Source: Moduliflexus sp964602655 (lineage in GTDB: Bacteria > Moduliflexota > Moduliflexia > Moduliflexales > Moduliflexaceae). Taken from it: DNA of 27,796 bases. Positions 6,421-13,168 of the stretch are shown in pieces; the first letter of the stretch is position 1, and each line of letters begins with the position of its first letter. The position numbers were made by a program, and so were the translations under genes. Under the pieces are notes generated by a model. That model worked only from the letters and a program-made list of their open reading frames with translations. It was not told where the DNA came from and did no database searches. Where the stretch lies: NCBI GenBank assembly GCA_964602655.1, contig CAZRSF010000082.1, positions 1-27,796 of the forward strand. Direction: 5' to 3'.

Positions 6421-6798
6421 ATGAAAATTGCATGTTCAGCGCAAGGTGCGACATTGGACGCTCAACTTGACGAGCGTTTAGGGCGAGCGGCCTATTTTTT
6501 GATCATTGATACGGAATCGCAGGCCGTCGAAGCATTCGACAATTCAAGCGGCAGCGCTTCCGGCGGCGCAGGGATTCAGGCGGCGCAAACGCTCGCCTCA
6601 AAAGGCGTGCAGGCGGTGATTACGGGGAATTGCGGGCCGAATGCCTTCACCACGTTTCAAGCCGCAAGCATCAGCGTTTACACAGGCGCATCCGGCACCG
6701 TGCGCGAGGCGCTGGCGCAATATCAACAAGGACAGCTTACCGCTGCGGGACAGCCGAACGTCGGCGGACATTTCGGCGACGCCCGCCGGACGGCCTGA
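6421..6798 (+). CDS. NifX/NifB-C-terminal-like (ORP-type) iron-molybdenum cofactor-binding protein, second
   Basis: A 125-residue member of the same family, clearly diverged from its neighbour. Visible features are MKIACSAQGATLDAQLDERLGRA at the N terminus, an FLIID strand, GGAGIQAAQTLASKGVQAVITGNCGPNAF in the middle, and SGTVREALAQYQQG. The GNCGP motif is common in the group that pairs with MinD ATPases. It lacks the His-rich tail of the first copy and instead ends in a Gly-rich segment (NVGGHFGDARR). The start is set by AAGGAG 5 nt before the ATG. The pair may form a heteromeric cluster-binding unit. In Desulfovibrio the ORP locus also encodes two proteins of this fold (DVU2107 and DVU2108, from memory). 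Confidence 0.86.
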   Translation: MKIACSAQGATLDAQLDERLGRAAYFLIIDTESQAVEAFDNSSGSASGGAGIQAAQTLASKGVQAVITGNCGPNAFTTFQAASISVYTGASGTVREALAQYQQGQLTAAGQPNVGGHFGDARRTA

Positions 6799-6891
6799 GT
6801 CATCTCGTGAAAGATGAATTCAACATCGGAGCGGTCTTATTGCTGGCGCTCATCGTCATTCCGCTCTTGATTGCCTCTCTAACAGAACCAC

Positions 6892-6897
6892 AAGGAG
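6892..6897 (+). promoter_or_regulatory. Ribosome binding site favouring the internal ATG of the COG1237 gene
   Basis: AAGGAG with 8-nt spacing to ATG 6906. It lies inside an open frame that begins at GTG 6807 and encodes a hydrophobic segment, so it decides between a soluble and a membrane-anchored product. Confidence 0.65.
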
Positions 6898-6905
6898 CAG
6901 ATTTT

Positions 6906-7655
6906 ATGCGTCCGGATCAATCAACGCAGTTCGAGGCGTTCGAACTGACCATTCTGTATGATAATACGCCGATGCAGCCGGGATTCGAAACGGCGTGGGG
7001 ATTTTCCTGTCTGATACGCGGCGCGGAAAAAACCATTTTGTTCGACACTGGCGGCGACGGCGCGGTCTTGTTGCGCAACATGGAACGCGCAGGCGTTAAC
7101 CCGAACGAATTCGACACGCTGGCGCTGTCGCATCAGCACTGGGATCACATCGGCGGTCTGTATCATCTGTTGAACGCGCGTCAACGCCGTCTCGCGCTCT
7201 ACGTTCCGGCCTCGTTTTCAGACCATTTCAAACAGGATGCGCAGCGTTATGACGTTGGCGTGTTCGACGTCCGAGATGCCTTTAATCTTGCTGGACGCAT
7301 CTTGTCAACCGGCGATCTGACTGGAACGATTCACGAGCAGGCGCTGCTGTTGGACACCGAGCGCGGCGTGGTGATTCTGACCGGCTGCGCTCATCCGGGC
7401 ATTCTCAAGATCATTGAAACCGCCCGTGCGATTCTGCCGAAAAACATCTTGCTCGTGCTCGGCGGATTTCATTTGATGAACGACACGGACGCCGACATCG
7501 AACGGACGGTGGCGCGTTTTCGCGAACTCGGCGTCGAATACGTCGCGCCGACGCACTGTTCCGGCGACCGGACTCGAACGATTTTCGCGCGCGAATATCA
7601 GGAACATTTTCTGGCCGTCGGCGTCGGCAGCGTCATTCGTATCGGTGAATTGTAA
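6906..7655 (+). CDS. Metallo-beta-lactamase-fold protein, COG1237 (dihydropteroate-synthase-related MBL) type
   Basis: A 249-residue metal-dependent hydrolase-fold protein. Residues FELTILYDNTP, WGFSCLI, TILFDTGGDGAVLLRNM and the metal motif HQHWDHIGG (HxHxDH) are typical of COG1237. GCAHPG and GGFHLM provide later ligand regions. Family members are annotated as 7,8-dihydropterin-6-methyl-aminobenzene-phosphate synthase-like, from an archaeal methanopterin enzyme, but bacterial copies beside MinD/NifX genes have no settled reaction. The start at 6906 has a strong ribosome binding site. The frame is also open from GTG 6807, 8 nt after the NifX stop, and would add 33 residues including the helix IGAVLLLALIVIPLLIASL. 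It is the last gene of the operon. Confidence 0.82.
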   Translation: MRPDQSTQFEAFELTILYDNTPMQPGFETAWGFSCLIRGAEKTILFDTGGDGAVLLRNMERAGVNPNEFDTLALSHQHWDHIGGLYHLLNARQRRLALYVPASFSDHFKQDAQRYDVGVFDVRDAFNLAGRILSTGDLTGTIHEQALLLDTERGVVILTGCAHPGILKIIETARAILPKNILLVLGGFHLMNDTDADIERTVARFRELGVEYVAPTHCSGDRTRTIFAREYQEHFLAVGVGSVIRIGEL

Positions 7656-7662
7656 AACAGAA

Positions 7663-7717
7663 TGAGAGCCTAAACGGAAATGGGATCCGTTTCATGGAGT
7701 GTACGCTTTCGCTCTCA
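7663..7717. other. Nested inverted repeats in the convergent junction
   Basis: TGAGAGC at 7663-7669 pairs with GCTCTCA at 7711-7717, and inside this AAACGGA at 7672-7678 pairs with TCCGTTT at 7686-7692. This could be a weak end signal for the + strand operon, but there is no T-run after it. The rest of 7656-7792 shows no gene I can support. Confidence 0.3.
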
Positions 7718-7792
7718 AAGCTGTGCGTTGAGACTCCTTGTTGGGGAAGGTCAATGGTTCGTATGGGGCTGAATTGTAAACGCGCGGTTGGC

Positions 7793-7823
7793 AAAAAAAT
7801 GAGACGAGTCACCCACTCGTCTC
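7793..7823 (-). terminator. Rho-independent terminator of the chemotaxis operon
   Basis: On the minus strand, 7 nt after the cheB stop, GAGACGAGT (7823-7815) pairs with ACTCGTCTC (7809-7801) around a 5-nt loop. One base later comes a run of seven T (7799-7793). This is a textbook intrinsic terminator and closes the minus-strand array. Confidence 0.85.
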
Positions 7824-7829
7824 GGCGGT

Positions 7830-8906
7830 TTATTTCGACACGGCGTCCATCACGGCTTTGGCAATTTCGCCCAACGGCAGGATTTTATCCGCCGCGCCGC
7901 GTTTGATCGCTTCGTTCGGCATTCCAAACACGACGGAGGTGGCTTCGTCCTGAGCGATATTCAAGGCGGCTCCGGCTTCTTTCATTTCCAACATGCCACG
8001 CGCGCCGTCGTCTCCCATGCCGGTCATGATGACGCCCACGGCGTTCCGCCCGGCATACCTCGCGGCGGAGCGGAAGAGCACATCCACTGATGGGCGATGC
8101 CGACAGACGAGCGGGCCATCTGTCACTTCGACGTAGTATTTCGTGCCGCTGCGTCGAATCAGAGTATGCTTGTTGCCCGGCGCAATCAGGGCGCGGCTGG
8201 GGATGACCGTATCATTATTTTCGGCTTCTTTGACCGTAATTTTACACAGGCCGTCCAGCCGTTTGGCAAACGCTTTGGTAAAATGTTCAGGCATGTGCTG
8301 CACGATGACAATCCCCGGAGCGTTCCAGGGCATCGCCTCTAAAAATTCCCGCAGCGCTTCCGTGCCGCCGGTGGATGCGCCAACCACGACAATCTTTTCG
8401 GTAGTCTGAATCATCGTGTTCCGCGTCGGCTTGGCTAAGACGACATCCGCCGTGAGTTTCGGCTCGACTTCGCGGATTTTGACGACTTTTTTGGCGCGCG
8501 CCACTGCCGCCGCTTTCACAATATCACAGATGCGAACGCTGTATTCTTCTAAAAACTCTTTGGTGCGTTCGCGCGGTTTTTGAATAATTTCAATCGCGCC
8601 GTATTCCATCGCCTTCAGCGAGACTTCTGAGCCTTCTTCCGTCAATGCCGAACAGATGACGACTGGAATCGGATGCTCGCTCATGATTTTTTGCAAGAAC
8701 GTCAACCCATCCATCCGGGGCATTTCGATATCGAGCATCAACACATCGGGCATATCTTTTTCCATCTTTTTTGCCGCGATAATCGGATCGGGGGCGGTCG
8801 CGATAACCTCTACGTCCGGGTCGGTCGAGAGTACCGTTTTCAAGGTCTGTCGCATGAGCGCCGAATCGTCAACGATCAGGACTCTCACAGGTTGTTTTTT
8901 TAGCAT
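7830..8906 (-). CDS. cheB: CheB: chemoreceptor protein-glutamate methylesterase/response regulator
   Basis: Removes methyl groups from receptor glutamyl esters and may deamidate receptor glutamines; activated by CheA phosphorylation. 358 residues. The receiver domain is at about 6-122, with acidic pair Asp13/14 and phospho-acceptor Asp59 in MLDIEMPRMDG. A linker covers about 123-168. The catalytic domain is at about 170-355 with Ser178 in GASTGG, His204 in QHMPEHF and Asp300 in MGDDG, so the triad is complete. It is last in the array, 33 nt after the CheR-CheD stop, followed at once by the terminator. No strong Shine-Dalgarno site precedes the ATG. Confidence 0.93.
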   Translation of the reverse strand: MLKKQPVRVLIVDDSALMRQTLKTVLSTDPDVEVIATAPDPIIAAKKMEKDMPDVLMLDIEMPRMDGLTFLQKIMSEHPIPVVICSALTEEGSEVSLKAMEYGAIEIIQKPRERTKEFLEEYSVRICDIVKAAAVARAKKVVKIREVEPKLTADVVLAKPTRNTMIQTTEKIVVVGASTGGTEALREFLEAMPWNAPGIVIVQHMPEHFTKAFAKRLDGLCKITVKEAENNDTVIPSRALIAPGNKHTLIRRSGTKYYVEVTDGPLVCRHRPSVDVLFRSAARYAGRNAVGVIMTGMGDDGARGMLEMKEAGAALNIAQDEATSVVFGMPNEAIKRGAADKILPLGEIAKAVMDAVSK

Positions 8907-8939
8907 GCGTCGCGTGACACTGGAGCGCAGGGAGCGCGA

Positions 8940-10331
8940 TTACACTCCCCAGCCAGGTTCTGAAGCGGAGTTGATACGTTTCAATAACACCTCGCCTGTT
9001 TGCGTATAAAACAGAATCTTTCGGCCTAAATGTCCGCCTACATCAGAGACGGAGAGTTCAAGGTTATGCGCTTTGATCGCTAATAAGACCGCGTCTATAT
9101 TCGATTTGCCGACAGGTTGCAGATTGGGATTGCCGGTTCTGACCGTCAACATATCCGCCCCGCCGAACAATTTGACTTCCAGGTCTTTTGGCTCTGAGCC
9201 ATACTGTTTCAGCCGTTGCAGCATGAGCGGAATCACGGTCTGCACATACTTATACGAGAGATTTTCGGACGTGGGCGACTGTTGATCAAGCACGTCGTTC
9301 CCTTGCGGCAGCAGCGCGTGGCACATCGCCGCCACGCCGAGACGCTTGTCGAACATGGTGACGGCCACGCATGATCCTAACACGGTTCGCACAATCGCCG
9401 GATGATCGCTGATATACAGTTCCGCTGGTTTCAGGGTAATGACCGGGAGATGCGGCGAAAGATGCGCGGTCACTTCTTTTTGATAGACCGTATGCGCCAC
9501 AGCTTTCAGCGGCACAGACAGACCATTCAGCGTTTCCGAATGGCCGGTGAACAGATAACCGCCCGGGCCTAAATGTTGGTACAACCGACCGATGACCTGT
9601 TCCTGGACGTCGCGATTGAAATAGATGATCACATTGCGGCAAAAAATCACATCCATCGTTTCGCGAAAACCAAACTCGCCGCTGACTAAATTGACCTGTC
9701 GAAAGCGGACATACGCACGAATTTCAGGCGAAATCCGCACCATGTTTTTCTCTTTTTCTTTGCTTTTCAACAGGTAGCGTTTCCGAAATTCCACCGGGAT
9801 CGGGTCGGCGCTTTCTTCGTCATAAATGCCGAGTTTGGCTTTTTCCAGCACCCGCGACGAGACATCCGTCGCTAAAATCAGAAAATGGAAACCGTGATGG
9901 TGTTCCAGGCCAAAATTGTGCAACACCATCGCCAAACTATACGGTTCTTCGCCGGAAGAACAGCCTGCGCACCAGAACATGAATTGTCGATCAGTGCCCT
10001 GTCGGCTGATAATTTCCGGCAGAATGCGCTCAACTAAATAATCGAAATGATTCGGCTCGCGGAAAAAATCCGTTTTGTTCGTCGTCACGACATCAATCAT
10101 CTGTTGAAGTTCGACTTCACGCCCTTCCGGGCTGAAGACATACGTGTAATAGTCTTCGAAAGACTCGATGTCCAACTTCCAGAGCCGCTTTTGAAGACGC
10201 GCTTGCAGCATCGTCTTCTTGGCAATCGGCATTTTGATCCCTAACTCCGCTTCAATAAACTCACTGAAACGGTAGAAGGATTCATCACTCATGCTTTCGA
10301 CATTTGATCTGTGTGTGCTCTCGTCGCTCAT
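8940..10331 (-). CDS. cheR/cheD: CheR-CheD fusion: receptor methyltransferase joined to receptor glutamine deamidase
   Basis: A 463-residue two-domain adaptation enzyme. The CheR part covers about residues 14-285: helical N-terminal domain (FYRFSEFIEAELGIKM, TDFFREPNHFDYL), SAM-binding segment FWCAGCSSGEEPYSLAM, and FCRNVIIYFN. It methylates receptor glutamates. The CheD part covers about 290-455: LYISDHPAIVRTVLGSCVAV contains the catalytic Cys and nearby Thr, MCHALLP the His, and GGHLGRKILFYTQTGEVLLKR the typical C-terminal strand block. It converts receptor Gln to Glu. No stop or frameshift separates the two. I chose ATG 10331; an in-frame TTG at 10343 has a better upstream GGGAG, and ATG 10292 resembles a usual CheR start, so the first 15 residues are uncertain. 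It lies between cheA and cheB. Confidence 0.9.
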   Translation of the reverse strand: MSDESTHRSNVESMSDESFYRFSEFIEAELGIKMPIAKKTMLQARLQKRLWKLDIESFEDYYTYVFSPEGREVELQQMIDVVTTNKTDFFREPNHFDYLVERILPEIISRQGTDRQFMFWCAGCSSGEEPYSLAMVLHNFGLEHHHGFHFLILATDVSSRVLEKAKLGIYDEESADPIPVEFRKRYLLKSKEKEKNMVRISPEIRAYVRFRQVNLVSGEFGFRETMDVIFCRNVIIYFNRDVQEQVIGRLYQHLGPGGYLFTGHSETLNGLSVPLKAVAHTVYQKEVTAHLSPHLPVITLKPAELYISDHPAIVRTVLGSCVAVTMFDKRLGVAAMCHALLPQGNDVLDQQSPTSENLSYKYVQTVIPLMLQRLKQYGSEPKDLEVKLFGGADMLTVRTGNPNLQPVGKSNIDAVLLAIKAHNLELSVSDVGGHLGRKILFYTQTGEVLLKRINSASEPGWGV

Positions 10332-10403
10332 AAACGGAACCAATTCGCATCATCTCCCATGCAACCTGCACGGGGGCAAGGTAATAAATAGCGGAAATAA
10401 CGT

Positions 10404-13064
10404 CTAATGTCGTCTCCCCTGTTTTTTGAGAAGAACAAGTTCAAGGGCTTTCAACACCTCATCGCGATCAAGCTTGATCTGATATTCGTCAATGCCGACC
10501 TCGAAGCCGCGCCGCCGGTCTTCTTCACCGCTGAGCGAGGTCAACGCCATGACCGGCAGATGTTTCCATTCCGGCGTGGATTTGATGATTTTCGTCAATT
10601 CGAATCCATTGCAATACGGCATATCCAAATCCGTCACGACCACATCCACATGATGCGCCGCGAGTTTTTCCTGGGCGTCTTTCCCGTTGATTGCGGTGAT
10701 CACATGATAGCCAGCGGCTTCGAAATAGGACTTTTCAATATTCAGGAAAAACATCGAATCTTCGACGATCAGCACATCCAGCTTATTCCGTTCTTCTTCG
10801 TTGATTTTACTGACGAAAAACTTCTTATACCAGGTCGGATAGGCTAACTCGATCAGCCCGTGAATATCGAGAATCATCACAGAATGGCCTTCGATAATCG
10901 TCGAGCCGAGAATCCCTTTCTGTTTGAAGGTTTCCGTATCAATATGCGTGTCAATTTCAACCGTATTGACAATCTCCGACACCACTAAGCCGATCTGTTT
11001 TTCTACCGCAAACACAATTAAGGAGAGGGCGTCTTGCTTCGGCACGTCAGGGATATTGAAATACTGCTCAAGGCGAATAAGCGGCAAGATTTCATGCCGG
11101 TATTGCATCACTTCGCGTCCGCCGGAGAATTCGATTTGAGACGCGGAAAACTCTTCCAGACGCACGACGAACGCCAATGGCACGCCGTAAAATTCGTTGC
11201 TCCCCACGCGGAACAAGACAATCGTTTGGCGATGTTCGCGAGCGTCGGCCTCATTCACGTCCTCGGCCTGTTCGCCGCTCTGTTGCGCCGCTTTTTTAAT
11301 TTCATCAGACGACACCTGAACGGAGCTATAGAGCCCTGCGGCATTGAGAATCAACGAAATACCGCCGTCCCCCATAATCGTCGCGCCATCGTAGTACGGG
11401 AGTTGTTTGATGTGGCGGCTTAACGGTTTGACCACGATTTCTTCGGTATCTCCCACATCGTCCACGACGACGCCGAAATGCAATTCGCCCGCAGAGAGCA
11501 CGACAATATTCAGCAACGTGTCGGACACATGCTCTTCTTTGGGCAGGGCGAGAATATCGCGCATCCGAATGATCGGCAGGAGTTCGCCGCGCAGCCGGTA
11601 CACTTCAGCGCCGTAAATGCGCTCGATGAGCTGCGATTCGTCGGTATCCGTTTGCAGCATAATCAATTCTTCCAGATTGACTTGCGGGATGGCAAAACGC
11701 TGTTTTCCGGCCATAACGATGAGGACAGGAATGATTGCTAAAGTAATCGGCACGCGGAGTTTCATCGTCGTGCCTTTATTGGGTTCGGTCTGCACGTCAA
11801 TCGTTCCGCCGATCCGGTCAAGATTGCGTTTGACGACATCCATGCCGACGCCGCGTCCTGAAATTTTGGTCACTTGCTCTGCGGTCGAAAAACCGGGGCG
11901 GAAAATCAACGCCAACAGTTGGCGTTCGCTCATCTCTTCCGCTTGCTGCGGCGTAATCAATCCCTGCTGAATGGCTTTCGAGCGGACACGCTGCAAATCA
12001 ACACCAGCGCCGTCATCCGAGACCTCGATATGGACTAATCCGGCCTCATGAAAGGCGCGAATCGTAATTTTTGCGGTCGGCGGCTTTCCAAGTCGTTCGC
12101 GCACGCTCGACGCTTCCACGCCATGATCAATCGAATTCCGCACCAGATGCGTCAGTGGGTCTTTAATCGCTTCGATCAGCGTCTTATCCAATTCCGTCGC
12201 CTGGCCTTCCATCACGAGTTGCACGTTTTTCCCTTGCATCATGGACAGGTCGCGCACCAAACGCGGAAACATGCCGAAAACTTTTTTGATCGGCTGCATA
12301 CGCGTCTTCATGACAGTTTCTTGCAGTTCCGTCACCACGACATTCATCCGTTGCGCGATGGTGCGCAAATTCTTTTCCTCGCTTTTGGTGGAAAGCTGCA
12401 CCACCTGATTGCGCGCGAGGACAAGTTCGGCGGTCAGATTCATTAATTGATCCAGCAACACGACATCCACATGAATCCGGCTTTCTTCCACCGATGACAA
12501 CGTCCGTTCGATAATTTCAGAGGCCGATTTGGCCGACGCATCCCCTACCGTTGGTGTTGGCGGCTCTTGCTGAACGTTAGGCGGCGTCTTGGGCGTTTTG
12601 GCGGCGTTTGCGGGCGGCGCAATTTTTTCCAGCAACGACGGCTTGGTCGTCTTCTGTTCTTCGGGAGAGTTTCGGCTTTTTTCGGCGACCCATTTCAACG
12701 CTTTCATCACGGGTTCGACCTCGTGCTCGCCTTCCAACCCAGTTTTTTCAATTGAAAGCAGAATGGATTTGATCGTATCCACTGCGCTCAACAGCACGGT
12801 GGTAATATCGGAATTCAGCCGTAATGTTCCTTCGCGCAGCTTGGAAAGGACATCTTCGGCATAGTGCGAGACCTGCTCTAATGTGACGAGACTCAGGAAG
12901 CCCGCGCTGCCTTTGATGGTGTGGATAATTCTAAAAATATCCGCCAATAAATCGACATTCGAAGGGTCTTGTTCAAGCGCGACAAATTCATGATCCAGGC
13001 GATCAAGATTTTCCTGCGATTCCATCACAAAATCGCGCAGTATGCGATCCAATCCATCGTTCAT
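10404..13064 (-). CDS. cheA: CheA hybrid histidine kinase with two CheW domains and a C-terminal receiver
   Basis: Central chemotaxis kinase, 886 residues. Order: HPt domain about 1-125 with phospho-His48 in IHTIKGSAGF; Pro/Thr-rich linker about 130-190; dimerisation domain about 195-265; ATPase about 295-440 with N box HLVRNSIDHG, DDGAG and GRGVGMD; first CheW domain about 445-585; acidic linker; second CheW domain about 610-745; receiver about 763-880 with Asp812 in VVVTDLDMPYCNG. The usual receiver Lys-Pro reads K-L. The start has GAGGAG 8 nt upstream and its own promoter at 13119-13147. Two coupling domains may stand in for a separate CheW, which is missing here. The receiver may act as phosphate sink or output. 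Confidence 0.92.
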   Translation of the reverse strand: MNDGLDRILRDFVMESQENLDRLDHEFVALEQDPSNVDLLADIFRIIHTIKGSAGFLSLVTLEQVSHYAEDVLSKLREGTLRLNSDITTVLLSAVDTIKSILLSIEKTGLEGEHEVEPVMKALKWVAEKSRNSPEEQKTTKPSLLEKIAPPANAAKTPKTPPNVQQEPPTPTVGDASAKSASEIIERTLSSVEESRIHVDVVLLDQLMNLTAELVLARNQVVQLSTKSEEKNLRTIAQRMNVVVTELQETVMKTRMQPIKKVFGMFPRLVRDLSMMQGKNVQLVMEGQATELDKTLIEAIKDPLTHLVRNSIDHGVEASSVRERLGKPPTAKITIRAFHEAGLVHIEVSDDGAGVDLQRVRSKAIQQGLITPQQAEEMSERQLLALIFRPGFSTAEQVTKISGRGVGMDVVKRNLDRIGGTIDVQTEPNKGTTMKLRVPITLAIIPVLIVMAGKQRFAIPQVNLEELIMLQTDTDESQLIERIYGAEVYRLRGELLPIIRMRDILALPKEEHVSDTLLNIVVLSAGELHFGVVVDDVGDTEEIVVKPLSRHIKQLPYYDGATIMGDGGISLILNAAGLYSSVQVSSDEIKKAAQQSGEQAEDVNEADAREHRQTIVLFRVGSNEFYGVPLAFVVRLEEFSASQIEFSGGREVMQYRHEILPLIRLEQYFNIPDVPKQDALSLIVFAVEKQIGLVVSEIVNTVEIDTHIDTETFKQKGILGSTIIEGHSVMILDIHGLIELAYPTWYKKFFVSKINEEERNKLDVLIVEDSMFFLNIEKSYFEAAGYHVITAINGKDAQEKLAAHHVDVVVTDLDMPYCNGFELTKIIKSTPEWKHLPVMALTSLSGEEDRRRGFEVGIDEYQIKLDRDEVLKALELVLLKKQGRRH

Positions 13065-13118
13065 GATGTTCTCTCCTCAGTAGCGGCTATGAATAGCGCC
13101 TATCATTCTTCTAAGTCA

Positions 13119-13147
13119 TGTATAGCGCATTCACAACATTTTGTCAA
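13119..13147 (-). promoter_or_regulatory. Sigma-70-type promoter upstream of cheA
   Basis: On the minus strand, -35 TTGACA (13147-13142), a 17-nt spacer and -10 TATACA (13124-13119). It lies in the 104-nt gap between the chemoreceptor stop and the cheA start, about 45 nt before the cheA ribosome binding site. It would allow cheA, cheR-cheD and cheB to be expressed separately from the upstream signalling genes. Confidence 0.65.
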
Positions 13148-13168
13148 TGGCATGGCGATGAAACATCC

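Noticed and set aside
5976..6798. The NifX-like genes as part of a nitrogen fixation cluster
   Set aside because: No nifHDK, nifE, nifN or nifB is present, and both proteins are short single-domain forms next to MinD ATPases, which fits ORP-type loci better.
7694..7906. Small plus-strand open frame after the COG1237 gene
   Set aside because: It crosses the terminator hairpin and the end of cheB, and has no ribosome site or recognisable sequence.
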